From contig NZ_BMKR01000010.1 in NCBI RefSeq assembly GCF_014644435.1, positions 124,001 through 188,000 of the forward strand: a DNA stretch of 64,000 nucleotides. Direction: 5' to 3'. Origin of the DNA: Paenibacillus albidus (GTDB lineage: Bacteria; Bacillota; Bacilli; Paenibacillales; Paenibacillaceae). The notes below the pieces were generated by a model. The model saw only the letters and a program-made list of their open reading frames with translations. It did no database searches and was not told the DNA's origin. This document shows positions 54,244 to 63,762 of this stretch, in pieces. Each line of letters starts with the position of its first letter. The first letter of the stretch is position 1. The translations under genes were made by a program, and so were the position numbers.

Positions 54244-55176
54244 ATGCATGATGTATCCATAGTAATTCCCACCCGCAACAGGCTGGAAGACCTGACGCTG
54301 TGCATTGAATCCATCGGCAGGCAGACCGGTCTCGAAGCAGTCTCCATCGAGCTGTTGATTGTGGACGATGGTGATATTCCGGAGGAGGTGCTCGCCCATT
54401 TCCGCAAGGTGCTGGCAGAAATGCCGCAAGCCGAGCTGCGTTATTACCGCAAAACAGAGCCCGGCGTCTGGCTGTCCCGCTATGAAGCACTGGGGCTGGT
54501 CGACGGTGAAATTCTGCTCTCCTTTGACGATGATGCCGAGCTGGACGACCCCCTCTATATCCGCCGCATGCTGGACACCTATGCTTCTGATCCCTCGATT
54601 GTCGGGGTAGGCGGCATCGCCAAAGGCCTCTCCAGCAGCCGTTCTGGCAAATGGCTGGGCAGGCTAACCTGCCAGATGTCCGCTTCGCCCGGCAAGTTGT
54701 CGGCCAGCACACTCGCCGGCTCCCTCCTTCTCTGGAGTGAGACGAAGCAGACCTTTGAGACCGATTTTTTCCATGGCTGCAATATGTCATTCCGCCGTTC
54801 CGCACTCCAGGATATGAAGCCTTATCCGTGGATGACGAGCTATGCGGTGGCCGATGATATCTACATGTGCCATCTTGCGAGCCGTTACGGCAAGCTTGTC
54901 ATCAATCCCGAGATGAGGATCACCCATCATGAATCCCCAAGCTCCCGTGACAAGGCGGGACGTGTCGCCCGGGCCACCGCCGTCAATCATTACTATTTGC
55001 TTAATCTCCGCAAAGCCTCCACGCTGAACTATGCGGCACTGCTCTGGACACTGACCTACCTGGCCGGTAAGTCCACGCTTAAGCGCAACTTCAATGCGCT
55101 GAGCGGATATGCCCAAGGCATTCTCTTCGTATTAAATCCCCGCAAGAATAAATACAGCGAATATATGCTCGATTAA
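54244..55176 (+). CDS. Family 2 (GT-A) glycosyltransferase
   Basis: 310 residues, AAGGAG 8 nt upstream. SIVIPTRNRLEDLTLCIESI at the N-terminus, metal-binding FDDDAELDDP, acceptor region FHGCNMSFRRSALQD, and a basic C-terminal part with one weakly hydrophobic stretch (YAALLWTLTYLAG). Inverting GT2 acting on an envelope glycan; substrate unknown. Confidence 0.9.
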   Translation: MHDVSIVIPTRNRLEDLTLCIESIGRQTGLEAVSIELLIVDDGDIPEEVLAHFRKVLAEMPQAELRYYRKTEPGVWLSRYEALGLVDGEILLSFDDDAELDDPLYIRRMLDTYASDPSIVGVGGIAKGLSSSRSGKWLGRLTCQMSASPGKLSASTLAGSLLLWSETKQTFETDFFHGCNMSFRRSALQDMKPYPWMTSYAVADDIYMCHLASRYGKLVINPEMRITHHESPSSRDKAGRVARATAVNHYYLLNLRKASTLNYAALLWTLTYLAGKSTLKRNFNALSGYAQGILFVLNPRKNKYSEYMLD

Positions 55177-55202
55177 CCCCCGCTCACCCCATCCCCCTAC
55201 CG

Positions 55203-55231
55203 GACTCTGCCCTGAAATTCGGGTGCAGAGT
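55203..55231 (+). terminator. Terminator of the GT2 gene
   Basis: GACTCTGC / GCAGAGTC with an inner CC/GG pair, then TTTCGCTT. Confidence 0.6.
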
Positions 55232-55339
55232 CTTTCGCTTGTCCGAATTTGTCAGCAAATGAGGTTCCCTCCCCCACCGTTCTGGGTTATGATAGGTGAT
55301 GATGTGGTTCTAAGAAACTAATATTATGGATGGTGGAGT

Positions 55340-56488
55340 ATGTTCAAGAACAGTAAAGTTACGGTCGCTTTGGTCACACTTGTGATTATTGCCGTTGCCG
55401 TTGTCGGCGTATGGTTCCTGGTTGACCAGAATAACAAACCCGCTTCCGAGCCCTCCGGCAATGAAGCTGCCGTCAATGGGGAAGCAGGCGGTGCCAAGGT
55501 CACGGATGAGAAGGGAACCAAGGCGCTGGAGCAGACCTTTTACATTTATGATACGGTCGTTAATATTAAGGTCATTGACGATAAAGTAACCCAGCAGAAC
55601 ATGGACGATATCCAGCAGCTGATGGAACGTATGGATATGGAGTTCAGCCGGACCAAGGAAGGCGGCGAAGTGTACGCCATTAATCAAGCGGCCGGCAAAG
55701 AAGCCGTAGCCGTCTCGGACGAGACACTTGACGTTATACAATTGTCCATTAAATATGCGGAAGATATGGACGGACTGTTCGATCCAACAATCGGTCCGCT
55801 GGTAGACCTGTGGAATATCGGCAGCGGAGGCGAGCAGGTCCCGGCTCAAGCCGCCATAGACCAAGCCACGAGCCTTATCAACTATAAGGATATTATCATT
55901 AATGAAGCCGCCAAGACCGTGAAGCTCGCCAAAGAAGGTATGGTGCTGGACCTTGGCGGTATCGGCAAAGGATATGCGGCGGACCGGATTGCGGATTATT
56001 TGAAGGAGCAGGGATTGCAGAATGCGATGATCAATCTCGGCGGCAGCAGCATTATTGCCCTCGGCACCAAACCGGATGATTTACCGTGGAACATCGGTCT
56101 GCAGGACCCTGACAAAAGCCGGGGCACACAGCTGGGAACCATCAAAATCTCGGATGAAGTAATTGATGCTTCCGGCGTGTATGAGCGTTTTTTCTTGCAG
56201 GACGGGGTTCGGTATCACCATATTCTTAATCCTCGTAACGGCTTCCCTTCCCAAAACGGACTCAAAAGCATCACGATTATGAGCCCGAATGCTACGGATG
56301 CGGATGCCTTGTCTACAGGAGTGTTTCTGATGGGCCTGGAAGAAGGCATGAAATATATTGAATCCCTGCCCGGGAACGTGGATGCCTTCTTCATTACGGA
56401 AGACAACAAGATTTATGCCACTTCCGGGATTAAGGACAGACTGAATCTGACTGACACTACGTATACTTTTGAGGAACTGCAACCCTGA
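55340..56488 (+). CDS. apbE: Membrane-anchored FAD:protein FMN transferase (ApbE)
   Basis: 382 residues. N-terminal anchor helix (8-28, no lipobox), linker, then the ApbE domain: FYIYDTVVNIKV, MDMEFSRTKEGGEVYAIN, LDLGGIGKGYAADRI, MINLGGSSIIALG, HHILNPRNGFPSQNG and NATDADALSTGVFLMG. Attaches FMN to a threonine of target flavoproteins outside the membrane, such as extracellular electron-transfer or NQR/RNF-type proteins; no such target is nearby. GGTGGAG upstream. Confidence 0.93.
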   Translation: MFKNSKVTVALVTLVIIAVAVVGVWFLVDQNNKPASEPSGNEAAVNGEAGGAKVTDEKGTKALEQTFYIYDTVVNIKVIDDKVTQQNMDDIQQLMERMDMEFSRTKEGGEVYAINQAAGKEAVAVSDETLDVIQLSIKYAEDMDGLFDPTIGPLVDLWNIGSGGEQVPAQAAIDQATSLINYKDIIINEAAKTVKLAKEGMVLDLGGIGKGYAADRIADYLKEQGLQNAMINLGGSSIIALGTKPDDLPWNIGLQDPDKSRGTQLGTIKISDEVIDASGVYERFFLQDGVRYHHILNPRNGFPSQNGLKSITIMSPNATDADALSTGVFLMGLEEGMKYIESLPGNVDAFFITEDNKIYATSGIKDRLNLTDTTYTFEELQP

Positions 56489-56496
56489 TGATATGT

Positions 56497-56551
56497 AAAA
56501 AGGTGCCCTACCAGCCGACAACGAACGAATGGCTTCCTGGGCACCTTTTTT
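56497..56551. terminator. Bidirectional terminator
   Basis: AAAAAGGTGCCC / GGGCACCTTTTTT around a 30-nt loop, between convergent genes. Confidence 0.8.
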
Positions 56552-56557
56552 GTGCTG

Positions 56558-57268
56558 CTACAGAATCGGCAGCTCGCTGAATTCCTTATAATTGACAAAG
56601 GTATAACTCGGTTTATGATTCGGTCCCGGCTCCCGGCCGCGCGGATTATACCAGCACACTTTCCAGCCTGCCTCCAGGGCTCCAACAACATCATTATCCC
56701 AGGTATCCCCGACATACATCGAGTGTGCTGCCGACGTTCCGGTCTTCCGGTTCACATAAGCAAAAATCTCCGGGTCCGGCTTGGCAATGCCCACGGCATC
56801 CGAGATAAAAATCCGCTCCGCCGGAATGAGCTTGTCTACACCCAGTCCGATGATTTTATTCATCTGATGCTCCCGGGGGCCATTCGTGATGATGCCTACC
56901 GTATGCCCGGCCGTGAGGAAACGTTCCAGCTGCGCCCGTACCCCGTCTATCATTTCAATGGTATATTGCCGGGCAATATACGCTGCTTGGATCGCTTCGG
57001 CCTGACTCCGGTCCAGGTGCAAATCGTATTCGGCAAAAGCGCGCTCTATCCGCAGCAGCCGCGTCTCTTCCAGCGGAAGCTCTCCCCGCAGATACTTCGG
57101 CCACAGCAGATCGCTGTGATGCCTTACCCTGTAGAATAAATCCGCATCATTCAGACTGCCTTCCGGCAACGGATACACTTCCCGTACCGCTTCCCTGAAA
57201 GGGACCAAGTGATCATACAGCGTATCATCCAGATCAAAAAACACCGCCAGCTTGCTATTGGTCTCCAT
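56558..57268 (-). CDS. HAD-family hydrolase (YjjG-like)
   Basis: 236 residues. Motif I VFFDLDDTLYDHL (nucleophile and acid Asp), motif II IITNGP (Thr), motif III KPDPEIF (Lys), motif IV YVGDTWDNDVVGALEAGW (Asp). Cap 1 helical domain between. A phosphatase of the YjjG/nucleotidase type; small-molecule substrate. Starts 11 nt after the upstream GNAT gene, same operon. Confidence 0.92.
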   Translation of the reverse strand: METNSKLAVFFDLDDTLYDHLVPFREAVREVYPLPEGSLNDADLFYRVRHHSDLLWPKYLRGELPLEETRLLRIERAFAEYDLHLDRSQAEAIQAAYIARQYTIEMIDGVRAQLERFLTAGHTVGIITNGPREHQMNKIIGLGVDKLIPAERIFISDAVGIAKPDPEIFAYVNRKTGTSAAHSMYVGDTWDNDVVGALEAGWKVCWYNPRGREPGPNHKPSYTFVNYKEFSELPIL

Positions 57269-57279
57269 GTCACCGCTCC

Positions 57280-57747
57280 TTACTTTTCAAAAAACAAATC
57301 ATAGATAACCATCTCTTCATCCTTGATAAATCCCATAGCCTCATAGAGCCGCTGGGCGGCGGTATTATCTGTCATCGTCGTCAATGTGAGGCCTTTGGTT
57401 CCGGTACTCCGGGCCCATTCACGCGCAGCCGACAGAAGCATGGAACCCAAACCTGCCCCGCGTCTCCCAGCGTCCACGAACAAATCGTTAAGTATCCAGA
57501 GCCGCTGCATGCTGACCGATGAGAAGGACGGGTAGAGTTGGGTAAAGCCCCACACACGTCTGTCCGCCCCTTCTCCCTCCACAGCCATGAAGATAACCGC
57601 TTCATCCAGTTCCAGTCTTTCTGTGAGAAAAAAACGTGCACCGCCGGGGTCAGAGTCCTGACCGTAAAAGACCCGGTATCCGTCAAATAGAGGGATCAGC
57701 AGCTCCAAGTCTTCGAGTCCCGCCCGTTCAATACGATAGCCATTCAT
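57280..57747 (-). CDS. GNAT-family N-acetyltransferase
   Basis: 155 residues starting MNGYRIERAGLED with GGGAGA upstream. Acetyl-CoA motif RLWILNDLFVDAGRRGAGLG followed by SMLLSAAREWARSTG, and motif B DNTAAQRLYEAMGFIKDEE. The wide family acetylates small amines or protein N-termini; substrate unknown. Operon with the HAD gene. Confidence 0.88.
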   Translation of the reverse strand: MNGYRIERAGLEDLELLIPLFDGYRVFYGQDSDPGGARFFLTERLELDEAVIFMAVEGEGADRRVWGFTQLYPSFSSVSMQRLWILNDLFVDAGRRGAGLGSMLLSAAREWARSTGTKGLTLTTMTDNTAAQRLYEAMGFIKDEEMVIYDLFFEK

Positions 57748-57845
57748 AAGGATCTCCCGCTTTCCATGTTCAGTATACAGCAAGTGTATCCTGAAACTTC
57801 CGGCCTGCCCATGGAGAGAAATCCACATGATTTGGACATTTCACT

Positions 57846-58352
57846 CTATTCCTTTGAATCGTACAAAATATGCCGGGCATTCACTTCGCCATCCGCAATA
57901 TCCAGCAGGCCGAAGGAATATTGCTTCTCCCGCCGCTTATCCGTAGGTGAACCCGGGTTGAACAGGAGAATGCCCTTCTCCTTCCGCAGCAGCGGCTGAT
58001 GCGAATGCCCGAACAGAATGATGTCCACAGACTCTCCTTCAAAAGCAAGCAGCGCATTCCCGTCGGTCCCTTTGCGGGAGTATGGCGCATGCCCGTGAAT
58101 CATGCCGATGCGCATCCCTTCCAGGGTAATGATCTTACGTTCACCGAACCGGCTGATAATCTCAGCGCCGTCATTGTTCCCGGCGATTCCCTCGACAGGG
58201 GCCAGCGCTGCGAGCATTTCATAGACCTCCAGCGCGACCCAGTCCCCCAGATGCAGGATCTGGTCCACTTGACGAAATTCCTCTACCAGCGCTTTCGGCA
58301 GGCTTTTGGCCGTTCGGCTCATATGTGTATCTGCTACGACTCCGATTCTCAT
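57846..58352 (-). CDS. Metallophosphoesterase (YfcE/MJ0936-like)
   Basis: 168 residues. Metal motifs in order: VADTHMSR (DxH), ILHLGDW (GD), GNNDGAEI (GNxD), MIHGH (GH) and LFGHSHQPLL (GHxH). Phosphodiesterase of the YfcE/YsnB type. 98 nt upstream of the GNAT-HAD pair, same strand. A 12-bp inverted repeat lies just upstream. Confidence 0.92.
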   Translation of the reverse strand: MRIGVVADTHMSRTAKSLPKALVEEFRQVDQILHLGDWVALEVYEMLAALAPVEGIAGNNDGAEIISRFGERKIITLEGMRIGMIHGHAPYSRKGTDGNALLAFEGESVDIILFGHSHQPLLRKEKGILLFNPGSPTDKRREKQYSFGLLDIADGEVNARHILYDSKE

Positions 58353-58373
58353 CTCGCTTCAGCTCCTAATCTA

Positions 58374-58408
58374 GTGCAATTCGTATCCAATAATTGTACG
58401 ATTTGCAC
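58374..58408. repeat. Imperfect inverted repeat upstream of the phosphoesterase gene
   Basis: GTGCAATTCGTA (58374-58385) and TACGATTTGCAC (58397-58408), 11 of 12 positions pair, spacer 11 nt. No T-tract, so not a terminator; operator or mRNA hairpin 22 nt before the start codon. Confidence 0.45.
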
Positions 58409-58462
58409 CCGGGAGAAGCAAGTTTGTGTGAGGTATGGCCCGTGCAAGCTCTCCGAAGTTCT

Positions 58463-59683
58463 CTAATTATCATCCCTGTCACGCCAATTCCAGAGCCGGA
58501 CTTCTCCCACCCGCAGATGGCTGATCCGCGGTTCTTCCCGCAGCTTCAGCAGTTCCTTGACCGGACCTGTAACAACGGCTCCATAGAGACGGACTCCGTT
58601 CTCTTCGAGATAGCTGACCGATTCATCCAGCCGGATAAAAGGAGCGACTTTAGCAGCAATAGATTTGTATTCCTGCATCAAATACAGTGTCTTCATGAAG
58701 TTCTCCTCACGCAGTTCACCGCTCCCATAGGATTCTACAGGTGGAGAGGAAGATAACACTGATCTTGAGCCTGTCATGCCGAACCAGCCAGCTTTGGTCT
58801 CCTTGACCTCCTGAACGATCATATCATCGGCATGCCAAATCGGCTGATATGGAAATCCGAGTGGAGTTGTGAGCACTTGTCCTTCTGCATCCACGGCGTC
58901 GGGACCTGTATCTGCGGCAAACCACACCGGTTCCATATTCCTGCCTTCAAACTTTTGCAGCAACTGATCCGTAGTGAACAATTGGTCAAAAGAAAGATAA
59001 ACCTCGGCTACCGTCCCCTCCGGCAGTTTCTCCAGTTTGCCCCATTCCTCATCGTCCCAGCGTTCACCGGTTCCAGTTGGGGTTCCCGCCCGTGGATAAT
59101 AAAATACACCCCCGTTCACGCTCTGCTCATCCAGCCATGAATATTGAGATATTGAGGCCCTGCCCAGCAGCATCCGCAGCGAATAATCACCAACCGTTAC
59201 TTGCTCGTCCCCAATCCGCTTCACCAGCTTACCGGCAAAGTCCGTCGTAAAAAAAACATGGGTGCTGCCGTTCAACTGCACACTCGTATTCGGCCGGGAA
59301 ACGGCCAGCGCAGAAGAGACTACATCGCGGTAATTCTCCCTCCGAGCTCCAGTTTCATAAAATACCGAAGTAATAATACTGCTAAGAACCGTGATGATTA
59401 AGAGTGCCGACAGTACCGTGAATGTATTGGCGATCCGAGCCCTCCATTTGCCCCGGCGGATAATTTTTTTATCCGAGCCCGGTCTGCCGGGTTTCTTACC
59501 GCTGCCCCGGGGCTTCGAACCCCCATTCTCCGCTTCCGGCGTTTCCTCTGCACCCATCAGCTCATCCAGATACGTCTGGTAGGCTTCCATCTTCGCAAGC
59601 TCCCGCTCCATTTCCTCCCGCTCTTCTCCAGGAAGGGAGCCTTCGCTATATCTCCGCAGCTTCTCCTTGAAATCCTCACTCAT
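58463..59683 (-). CDS. ECF anti-sigma factor (sigma-factor-regulator domains)
   Basis: 406 residues starting MSEDFKEKLRRYSEG with AGGAGG upstream. A cytosolic N-terminal part (about 1-100) with an acidic, Glu-rich helix and GSGKKPGRPGSDKK, one membrane helix (about 106-130, VLSALLIITVLSSIITSVFY), and a large outer domain matching the sigma-factor-regulator N/C arrangement of YhdL-like proteins (NTSVQLNGSTHVFFTTDF; LEENGVRLYGAVVTG). Predicted partner of the sigma factor encoded just upstream, with which it overlaps by 8 nt. Confidence 0.88.
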   Translation of the reverse strand: MSEDFKEKLRRYSEGSLPGEEREEMERELAKMEAYQTYLDELMGAEETPEAENGGSKPRGSGKKPGRPGSDKKIIRRGKWRARIANTFTVLSALLIITVLSSIITSVFYETGARRENYRDVVSSALAVSRPNTSVQLNGSTHVFFTTDFAGKLVKRIGDEQVTVGDYSLRMLLGRASISQYSWLDEQSVNGGVFYYPRAGTPTGTGERWDDEEWGKLEKLPEGTVAEVYLSFDQLFTTDQLLQKFEGRNMEPVWFAADTGPDAVDAEGQVLTTPLGFPYQPIWHADDMIVQEVKETKAGWFGMTGSRSVLSSSPPVESYGSGELREENFMKTLYLMQEYKSIAAKVAPFIRLDESVSYLEENGVRLYGAVVTGPVKELLKLREEPRISHLRVGEVRLWNWRDRDDN

Positions 59684-60179
59684 TGGCGTTCCTCCTCCTC
59701 TTAGCCTCCCGCAGCTTCTGTCTGGCCCGAAAGATGAGTATTTTGTATTGGGAGAGGCCCACATTCAGAATCCCCGCTGCCTCCTGGTAGGTCAGTCCAT
59801 GAAAATCATGCAGCAGCAGAGCATGACGCTGATTCTCAGGCAATCCTGCTATCACCAGGTTAATCTGCTCCCATTCTTCCTGCCGCAGTAGTGTCTCTTC
59901 CGTATTGTCCGGGTGTGCGATTGTCCTGAAAAACGCCTCTCCCTGGACCACACTCCTGCTCTCCTTGCGTGTATAGTCCACAAAAACATGGTAGGCCACG
60001 CGAAACAGCCAAGGCTTAATTTTATCCTCCCTGCAGTCCTCAAGGTACAAATACGCACGGTAAAAGGTCTCCTGCATCAAATCTTCCGCGGCATGATGGT
60101 CTTGACAGAGGGAGCGCAAATAACGGTATATGTCGATTACGTACAGCTGATAGACCTCATCCAGTGAATTTGCCTTCAT
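59676..60179 (-). CDS. ECF RNA polymerase sigma factor (SigM-like)
   Basis: 167 residues from ATG with GGGGGGAGAGG upstream (an in-frame TTG at 60218 is possible). Region 2: HHAAEDLMQETFYRAYLYLEDCREDKIKPWLFRVAYHVFVDYTRK (split), region 4: GLTYQEAAGILNVGLSQYKILIFRARQKLRE. Together with the YhdL-like anti-sigma factor it resembles the SigM module that responds to cell-wall stress. Overlaps the anti-sigma gene. Confidence 0.9.
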   Translation of the reverse strand: MKANSLDEVYQLYVIDIYRYLRSLCQDHHAAEDLMQETFYRAYLYLEDCREDKIKPWLFRVAYHVFVDYTRKESRSVVQGEAFFRTIAHPDNTEETLLRQEEWEQINLVIAGLPENQRHALLLHDFHGLTYQEAAGILNVGLSQYKILIFRARQKLREAKRRRNANE

Positions 60180-60559
60180 CCTCTCCCCCCTTAACCTATC
60201 CACGTATGAGTCCTCCAAAAGTTACAAAAAACGGGGCTGTTCCTAGAGCAGCTGTTTCTACCACTAGAGACAGCCGCTCCTCATTTTAGTAACCGTAAAA
60301 AATCAGCATCGCAGCGATGCTGATTGTCCTCTTCTAAATCTATTGGCAGGAAAAGATGGCCATGGGTTATTGAATGTACAAAAAGCAGCGGAGAGAACGG
60401 AATGATGTGGAAAAGCGGTAGCGGTCGCCTTTGGATCCGGATTTTCACCGCTAACCGAAATTAAAAAATCCGGATACAACAGCGATTGGAACAACAGTCC
60501 GTTCGCGGAGCGTCCACATCAAGCGCTCACGCAGATCCTTCTTCAAAAAAACCAGTCAT
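60180..60559. other. 380-bp gap with no supported gene
   Basis: Contains only the terminator below and a 63-codon minus-strand frame ending at that terminator without a ribosome binding site. The 230 nt between that hairpin and the AAA gene stop may be its 3' UTR. Confidence 0.5.
60296..60325 (-). terminator. Terminator, probably of the rtcB-AAA operon
   Basis: Perfect palindrome AATCAGCATCGC-A-GCGATGCTGATT, then TTTTTAC on the minus strand. Confidence 0.8.
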
Positions 60560-61846
60560 TCAATAAAAACCAATGGATGACTTGTCGTCCTTCATCCATT
60601 CCTGCTTGCGGCCTTTGTCCAGCTCGCCGCGCATGCTCCGGACCAGAGCTTCGACACCGGCGGTGCCGTTCTCATGCCATTCCAGTGCGGCACTGACATA
60701 CAGCTCGCCGAGCTGCGTCAGCGAGAAATGCTCCGTCAGGCGGGCCGCCAGGGCGGTGCCTTCCTCGCCCGCAAAGACCTGGAAACGGCGCAGCCGGAGG
60801 TATTCCAGCCGGAGGGCCTCATCCGGCATGCGGATCTCGTAGGCCCGGTCGAACCGGCCGGCTCGGTTCATGAGGCCAGGGTCGATTTTGTCCGGATAAT
60901 TGGTCGTTCCGATCAGGAAGATGCCCTCCTTGGAGGTGGCGCCGTCCAGGGTATTCAGGAAGAAGGAGCGTACCTCCTGCGGCATGGAGTCAATATCCTC
61001 AATCACCAGCACCATCGGCGCGAGCCGGGAAGCAGCTTCGAACACTTCGCCTACGGACTCACTGCTCGTATACTCGGTAATTTGCCAGTATACGACCGGA
61101 CCCGGCACACTGCCGGCAATGGATTTGACCAGCGTGGTCTTGCCGTTGCCCGGATGGCCATAGAGCAGGACCCCTCTTTTGTAAGGAATATCGTACGTCA
61201 GATAAAAAGAACGGTCCGCATCAAAAAACTGGTCGAGCGAGCGGTAGATCTCCTTCTTGATTGCTGCATCCAGCACAACCTCCTCCCGGCCGACCGAACG
61301 GGTAATCGGCTCGTCCTCGCGGGACATTCCGTTGCGCATATCCGTAAATACGGTGACCTTGTTGATATTCTGCTCGCGTTGCCGTGTGCGCACATTCCCC
61401 AGGAAAGCCTGGAGCTGGCTATCGGAAGCGGCAAAGACATAATCCTGAAAGTTGATCCCATGCTCCTGAAACACAGGCACCCGTGCCAAGGCGACGCCCA
61501 GTGCAGGATAAGCCAGCACATTGTTGCGGATGGACAGGTGGATGTTGTAATCCGGCTGTTCTTTGTCGTCATCATAAGCAAATGTCCGTTCCTCCAGCCG
61601 GTCAAAGATCCGCGCCACATGCTCCACCTCGGGATTGCCGCTTTTCACATCGTTCTCCAACAGCTTCCAGTATTCACTGTTGGGATCATCGCTGGCATAA
61701 AGCTCATACTCCACACCATACCGGGCAAAGAGGGCCCCGCTGATTCCGTCCACCAGGCGGGCATACGCCGCATACCCTTTGATCGTGCCGTCCGTTTGCT
61801 CGTCATACTCATATATTACAGTCTGCTTCTTCCACTCCGTCTCCAT
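60560..61846 (-). CDS. AAA+ ATPase coupled to rtcB
   Basis: 428 residues starting [13 protein letters not shown] with AGGGGAG about 10 nt upstream; start codon 2 nt after the rtcB stop. The N-terminal half (1-200) is an unrecognised domain. The AAA core has Walker [11 protein letters not shown], Walker B VLVIEDID, sensor IFLIGTTN and the arginine finger region NRAGRFDR, closest to Bcs1/Cdc48-like ATPases. It could remodel RtcB or an RNP substrate, a role unrelated to the archease that helps RtcB elsewhere. No archease gene is present. Function inferred only from coupling. Confidence 0.85.
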   Translation of the reverse strand: METEWKKQTVIYEYDEQTDGTIKGYAAYARLVDGISGALFARYGVEYELYASDDPNSEYWKLLENDVKSGNPEVEHVARIFDRLEERTFAYDDDKEQPDYNIHLSIRNNVLAYPALGVALARVPVFQEHGINFQDYVFAASDSQLQAFLGNVRTRQREQNINKVTVFTDMRNGMSREDEPITRSVGREEVVLDAAIKKEIYRSLDQFFDADRSFYLTYDIPYKRGVLLYGHPGNGKTTLVKSIAGSVPGPVVYWQITEYTSSESVGEVFEAASRLAPMVLVIEDIDSMPQEVRSFFLNTLDGATSKEGIFLIGTTNYPDKIDPGLMNRAGRFDRAYEIRMPDEALRLEYLRLRRFQVFAGEEGTALAARLTEHFSLTQLGELYVSAALEWHENGTAGVEALVRSMRGELDKGRKQEWMKDDKSSIGFY

Positions 61847-61848
61847 GG

Positions 61849-63297
61849 TTACTTGCTCCCCTTTATCGCTGCGAGCGGCTTGCATTTGGCGACAACAGCA
61901 GCCAGACCTGCGCCCGTAACGCTTTCTATGATTTCATCTACATTCTTATAGGCTTGCGGCGATTCGTCAATGATAGATTCCAGGGAATGCTGATTGACCA
62001 CGATCTCATCCGCTTGACCGACCCGGAGCGACCGGGCGAATTCTCCTACAGTCACCAGCCGTTTCGTGGCTGAACGCGAGCGGGCCCGGCCTGCACCGTG
62101 GCAGATCGAATAATAATTCTCTTCGCCGCCGGGCTTGCCGACCATCAGATAGGAGGCTGTGCCCATCGAGCCCGGAATCAGCGCCGGATGCCCGGTAGCC
62201 GCATAGGGCTTAGGGTTGGCGGGGTGCCCGGCAGGCAGGGCACGCGTTGCTCCCTTGCGGTGCACAAATTTGGCACCGGACGAGGTGTTCTCTTCCCAGG
62301 CGTAATTGTGCATCAGATCGTACAGGGTCCGCAGCTCGCATTGGGTGCCGAACACCTCACGAAAAGCCTCACGGACCGAAAAGGCAATCAGATGCCGGTT
62401 CACGACAGCGTAGTTCAGCGCGGAATACATCAGGTTCACATACTGCTGCGCTTCAGGATGGGCAAGCGGTGCAAAAATCAGCCGCGGGTCAGCAGTGCCG
62501 AGCCCGAGCTTCCCCATCACCTTGGCAAAAGCCGGGGTGCAGTACTGGTTCACCGCACCGCCCCAGGCCCGGGAGCCGGAATGGACCATGACCACAATCT
62601 GTCCGTCATAAAGGCCCCAGGCTTCAGCCACCTCACGTTGCTCCTCCGCGATCTCAATCGCCTGAATCTCGACAAAATGGTTGCCGCCGCCCAGTGTTCC
62701 AAGCTGCCGGTGCCCCCGGTGCCAGGTCATATCGGGAATCCCGTTCAGCACTTCCTCGTCAAAGCTGAGCTTGCTGATCTCCACGTGGGACAACGCGGTC
62801 GATTTCTTCGGGGTATAGCTGTCGGGGATATATTTGTTCGGCAGTCCATGCAGTCCTTTGCGGACAATATGCTCCAGCCGGATGTCGCCGAAATGCCCCC
62901 GCTGCTGTGCTTCCATCGGCAAATATTTCATGATAGCCCGCACCAGCTTGCGGCGCAGCTTCACCTCCTGCAGATCATCCTTGTGCAGATTGGTCAGATG
63001 CACACGCATCCCGCAGCCGATGTCGCTGCCCACAATTGAAGGTGAGACATAACCCGCTTCGGCATCCCATACCGCCGTAGTGCCGATACAGGTACCTACA
63101 CCGACATGCACATCCGGTGTATAACTCATAAATTCAATATTCGGAATATGCAGATTGTTGTTCGCCATATCCAGCACTTTATAGTCCAAAGAAGCGAATA
63201 ATTGGTCGCTGGCATAGACTTTAAGATCGCCTCCCGGCAGTTTCACTTCATGTTTATATCCGGGCTCATAGCCCGTAGATGGTTGCTGAGTATTCAT
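61849..63297 (-). CDS. rtcB: RNA-splicing ligase RtcB
   Basis: 482 residues. Joins RNA 2',3'-cyclic phosphate ends to 5'-OH ends with GTP and Mn2+. Metal-site residues in [13 protein letters not shown] (Asp, Cys), [11 protein letters not shown] (His), the Asn/His region LMHNYAWEE, and the guanylylated His in [18 protein letters not shown]. All key residues are present, so it should be active. Weak site GAAGGGA about 14 nt upstream of the ATG. Preceded by a structured RNA with a terminator 75 nt before the start, followed by the AAA gene. Confidence 0.95.
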   Translation of the reverse strand: MNTQQPSTGYEPGYKHEVKLPGGDLKVYASDQLFASLDYKVLDMANNNLHIPNIEFMSYTPDVHVGVGTCIGTTAVWDAEAGYVSPSIVGSDIGCGMRVHLTNLHKDDLQEVKLRRKLVRAIMKYLPMEAQQRGHFGDIRLEHIVRKGLHGLPNKYIPDSYTPKKSTALSHVEISKLSFDEEVLNGIPDMTWHRGHRQLGTLGGGNHFVEIQAIEIAEEQREVAEAWGLYDGQIVVMVHSGSRAWGGAVNQYCTPAFAKVMGKLGLGTADPRLIFAPLAHPEAQQYVNLMYSALNYAVVNRHLIAFSVREAFREVFGTQCELRTLYDLMHNYAWEENTSSGAKFVHRKGATRALPAGHPANPKPYAATGHPALIPGSMGTASYLMVGKPGGEENYYSICHGAGRARSRSATKRLVTVGEFARSLRVGQADEIVVNQHSLESIIDESPQAYKNVDEIIESVTGAGLAAVVAKCKPLAAIKGSK

Positions 63298-63374
63298 AAA
63301 TAAGTTTCAATTCCCTTCAGGTATTCAATGAATTTAATCATTTAATATTTGGTATTGTTCATTTCGGGCATAGC

Positions 63375-63631
63375 AAAAAGAGCCGCAGATCATCAACTGA
63401 TCCACGGCTCCCTTGGAGCATAATGCAACTTCGCGGCGGGCACAGGTATCCCGGGGGGATACACCTGCCGCCTTCTTTAACAGGATGAGCCGCAGCGCAT
63501 CACGTTGTCCGATTGAGGCCGATAAGATCAGATCTTACATATGCAGTTGTCATGGATGATAACGGCAACAGCGACAGTTTCAAGCTTCTGTATTCAATCA
63601 TGACCCATCGGCCTCCCTTCTCTAAATGATA
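63375..63631 (-). ncRNA. Predicted structured leader or ncRNA upstream of rtcB
   Basis: A minus-strand RNA of about 257 nt bounded by a promoter (below) and an intrinsic terminator. From 5' to 3': a closing stem GAGGCCGAT (63615-63607) with ATCGGCCTC (63523-63515) around an 80-nt domain holding GTCATGAT/ATCATCCATGAC and AAGATC/GATCTT hairpins; a GC-rich hairpin at 63435-63472 (GGCGG...CCGCC); and the terminator GAGCCG...CGGCTC followed by TTTTT (63379-63375). It contains GGGAGG and an ATG inside the closing stem, giving a 4-codon ORF (MGHD) and an overlapping 33-codon ORF from 63601. Resembles no riboswitch class I could place. Confidence 0.6.
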
Positions 63632-63637
63632 AATCCA

Positions 63638-63667
63638 ATATTAAACGGCTAAGCTGCTCATTGTCAA
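63638..63667 (-). promoter_or_regulatory. Promoter of the rtcB leader RNA
   Basis: TTGACA (63667-63662), 18 nt, TAATAT (63643-63638). Confidence 0.75.
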
Positions 63668-63762
63668 CCCTTTAACTGGAAATTGATATTTGTGCAGTGA
63701 GTTATATTGACCTGACTTGATTCCGTTCTTAAGGGAAATCTTCCGGACTTTAGCAGATCCGT

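Noticed and set aside
60303..60494. 63-codon minus-strand frame
   Set aside because: No ribosome binding site, and its end runs into a terminator stem.
63515..63615. Resemblance of CCGATGGGTCA and CTGTTGCC in the rtcB leader to M-box (magnesium) riboswitch pieces
   Set aside because: The pieces are in the wrong order and the GTTAGGTGAGGCTCC core is missing.
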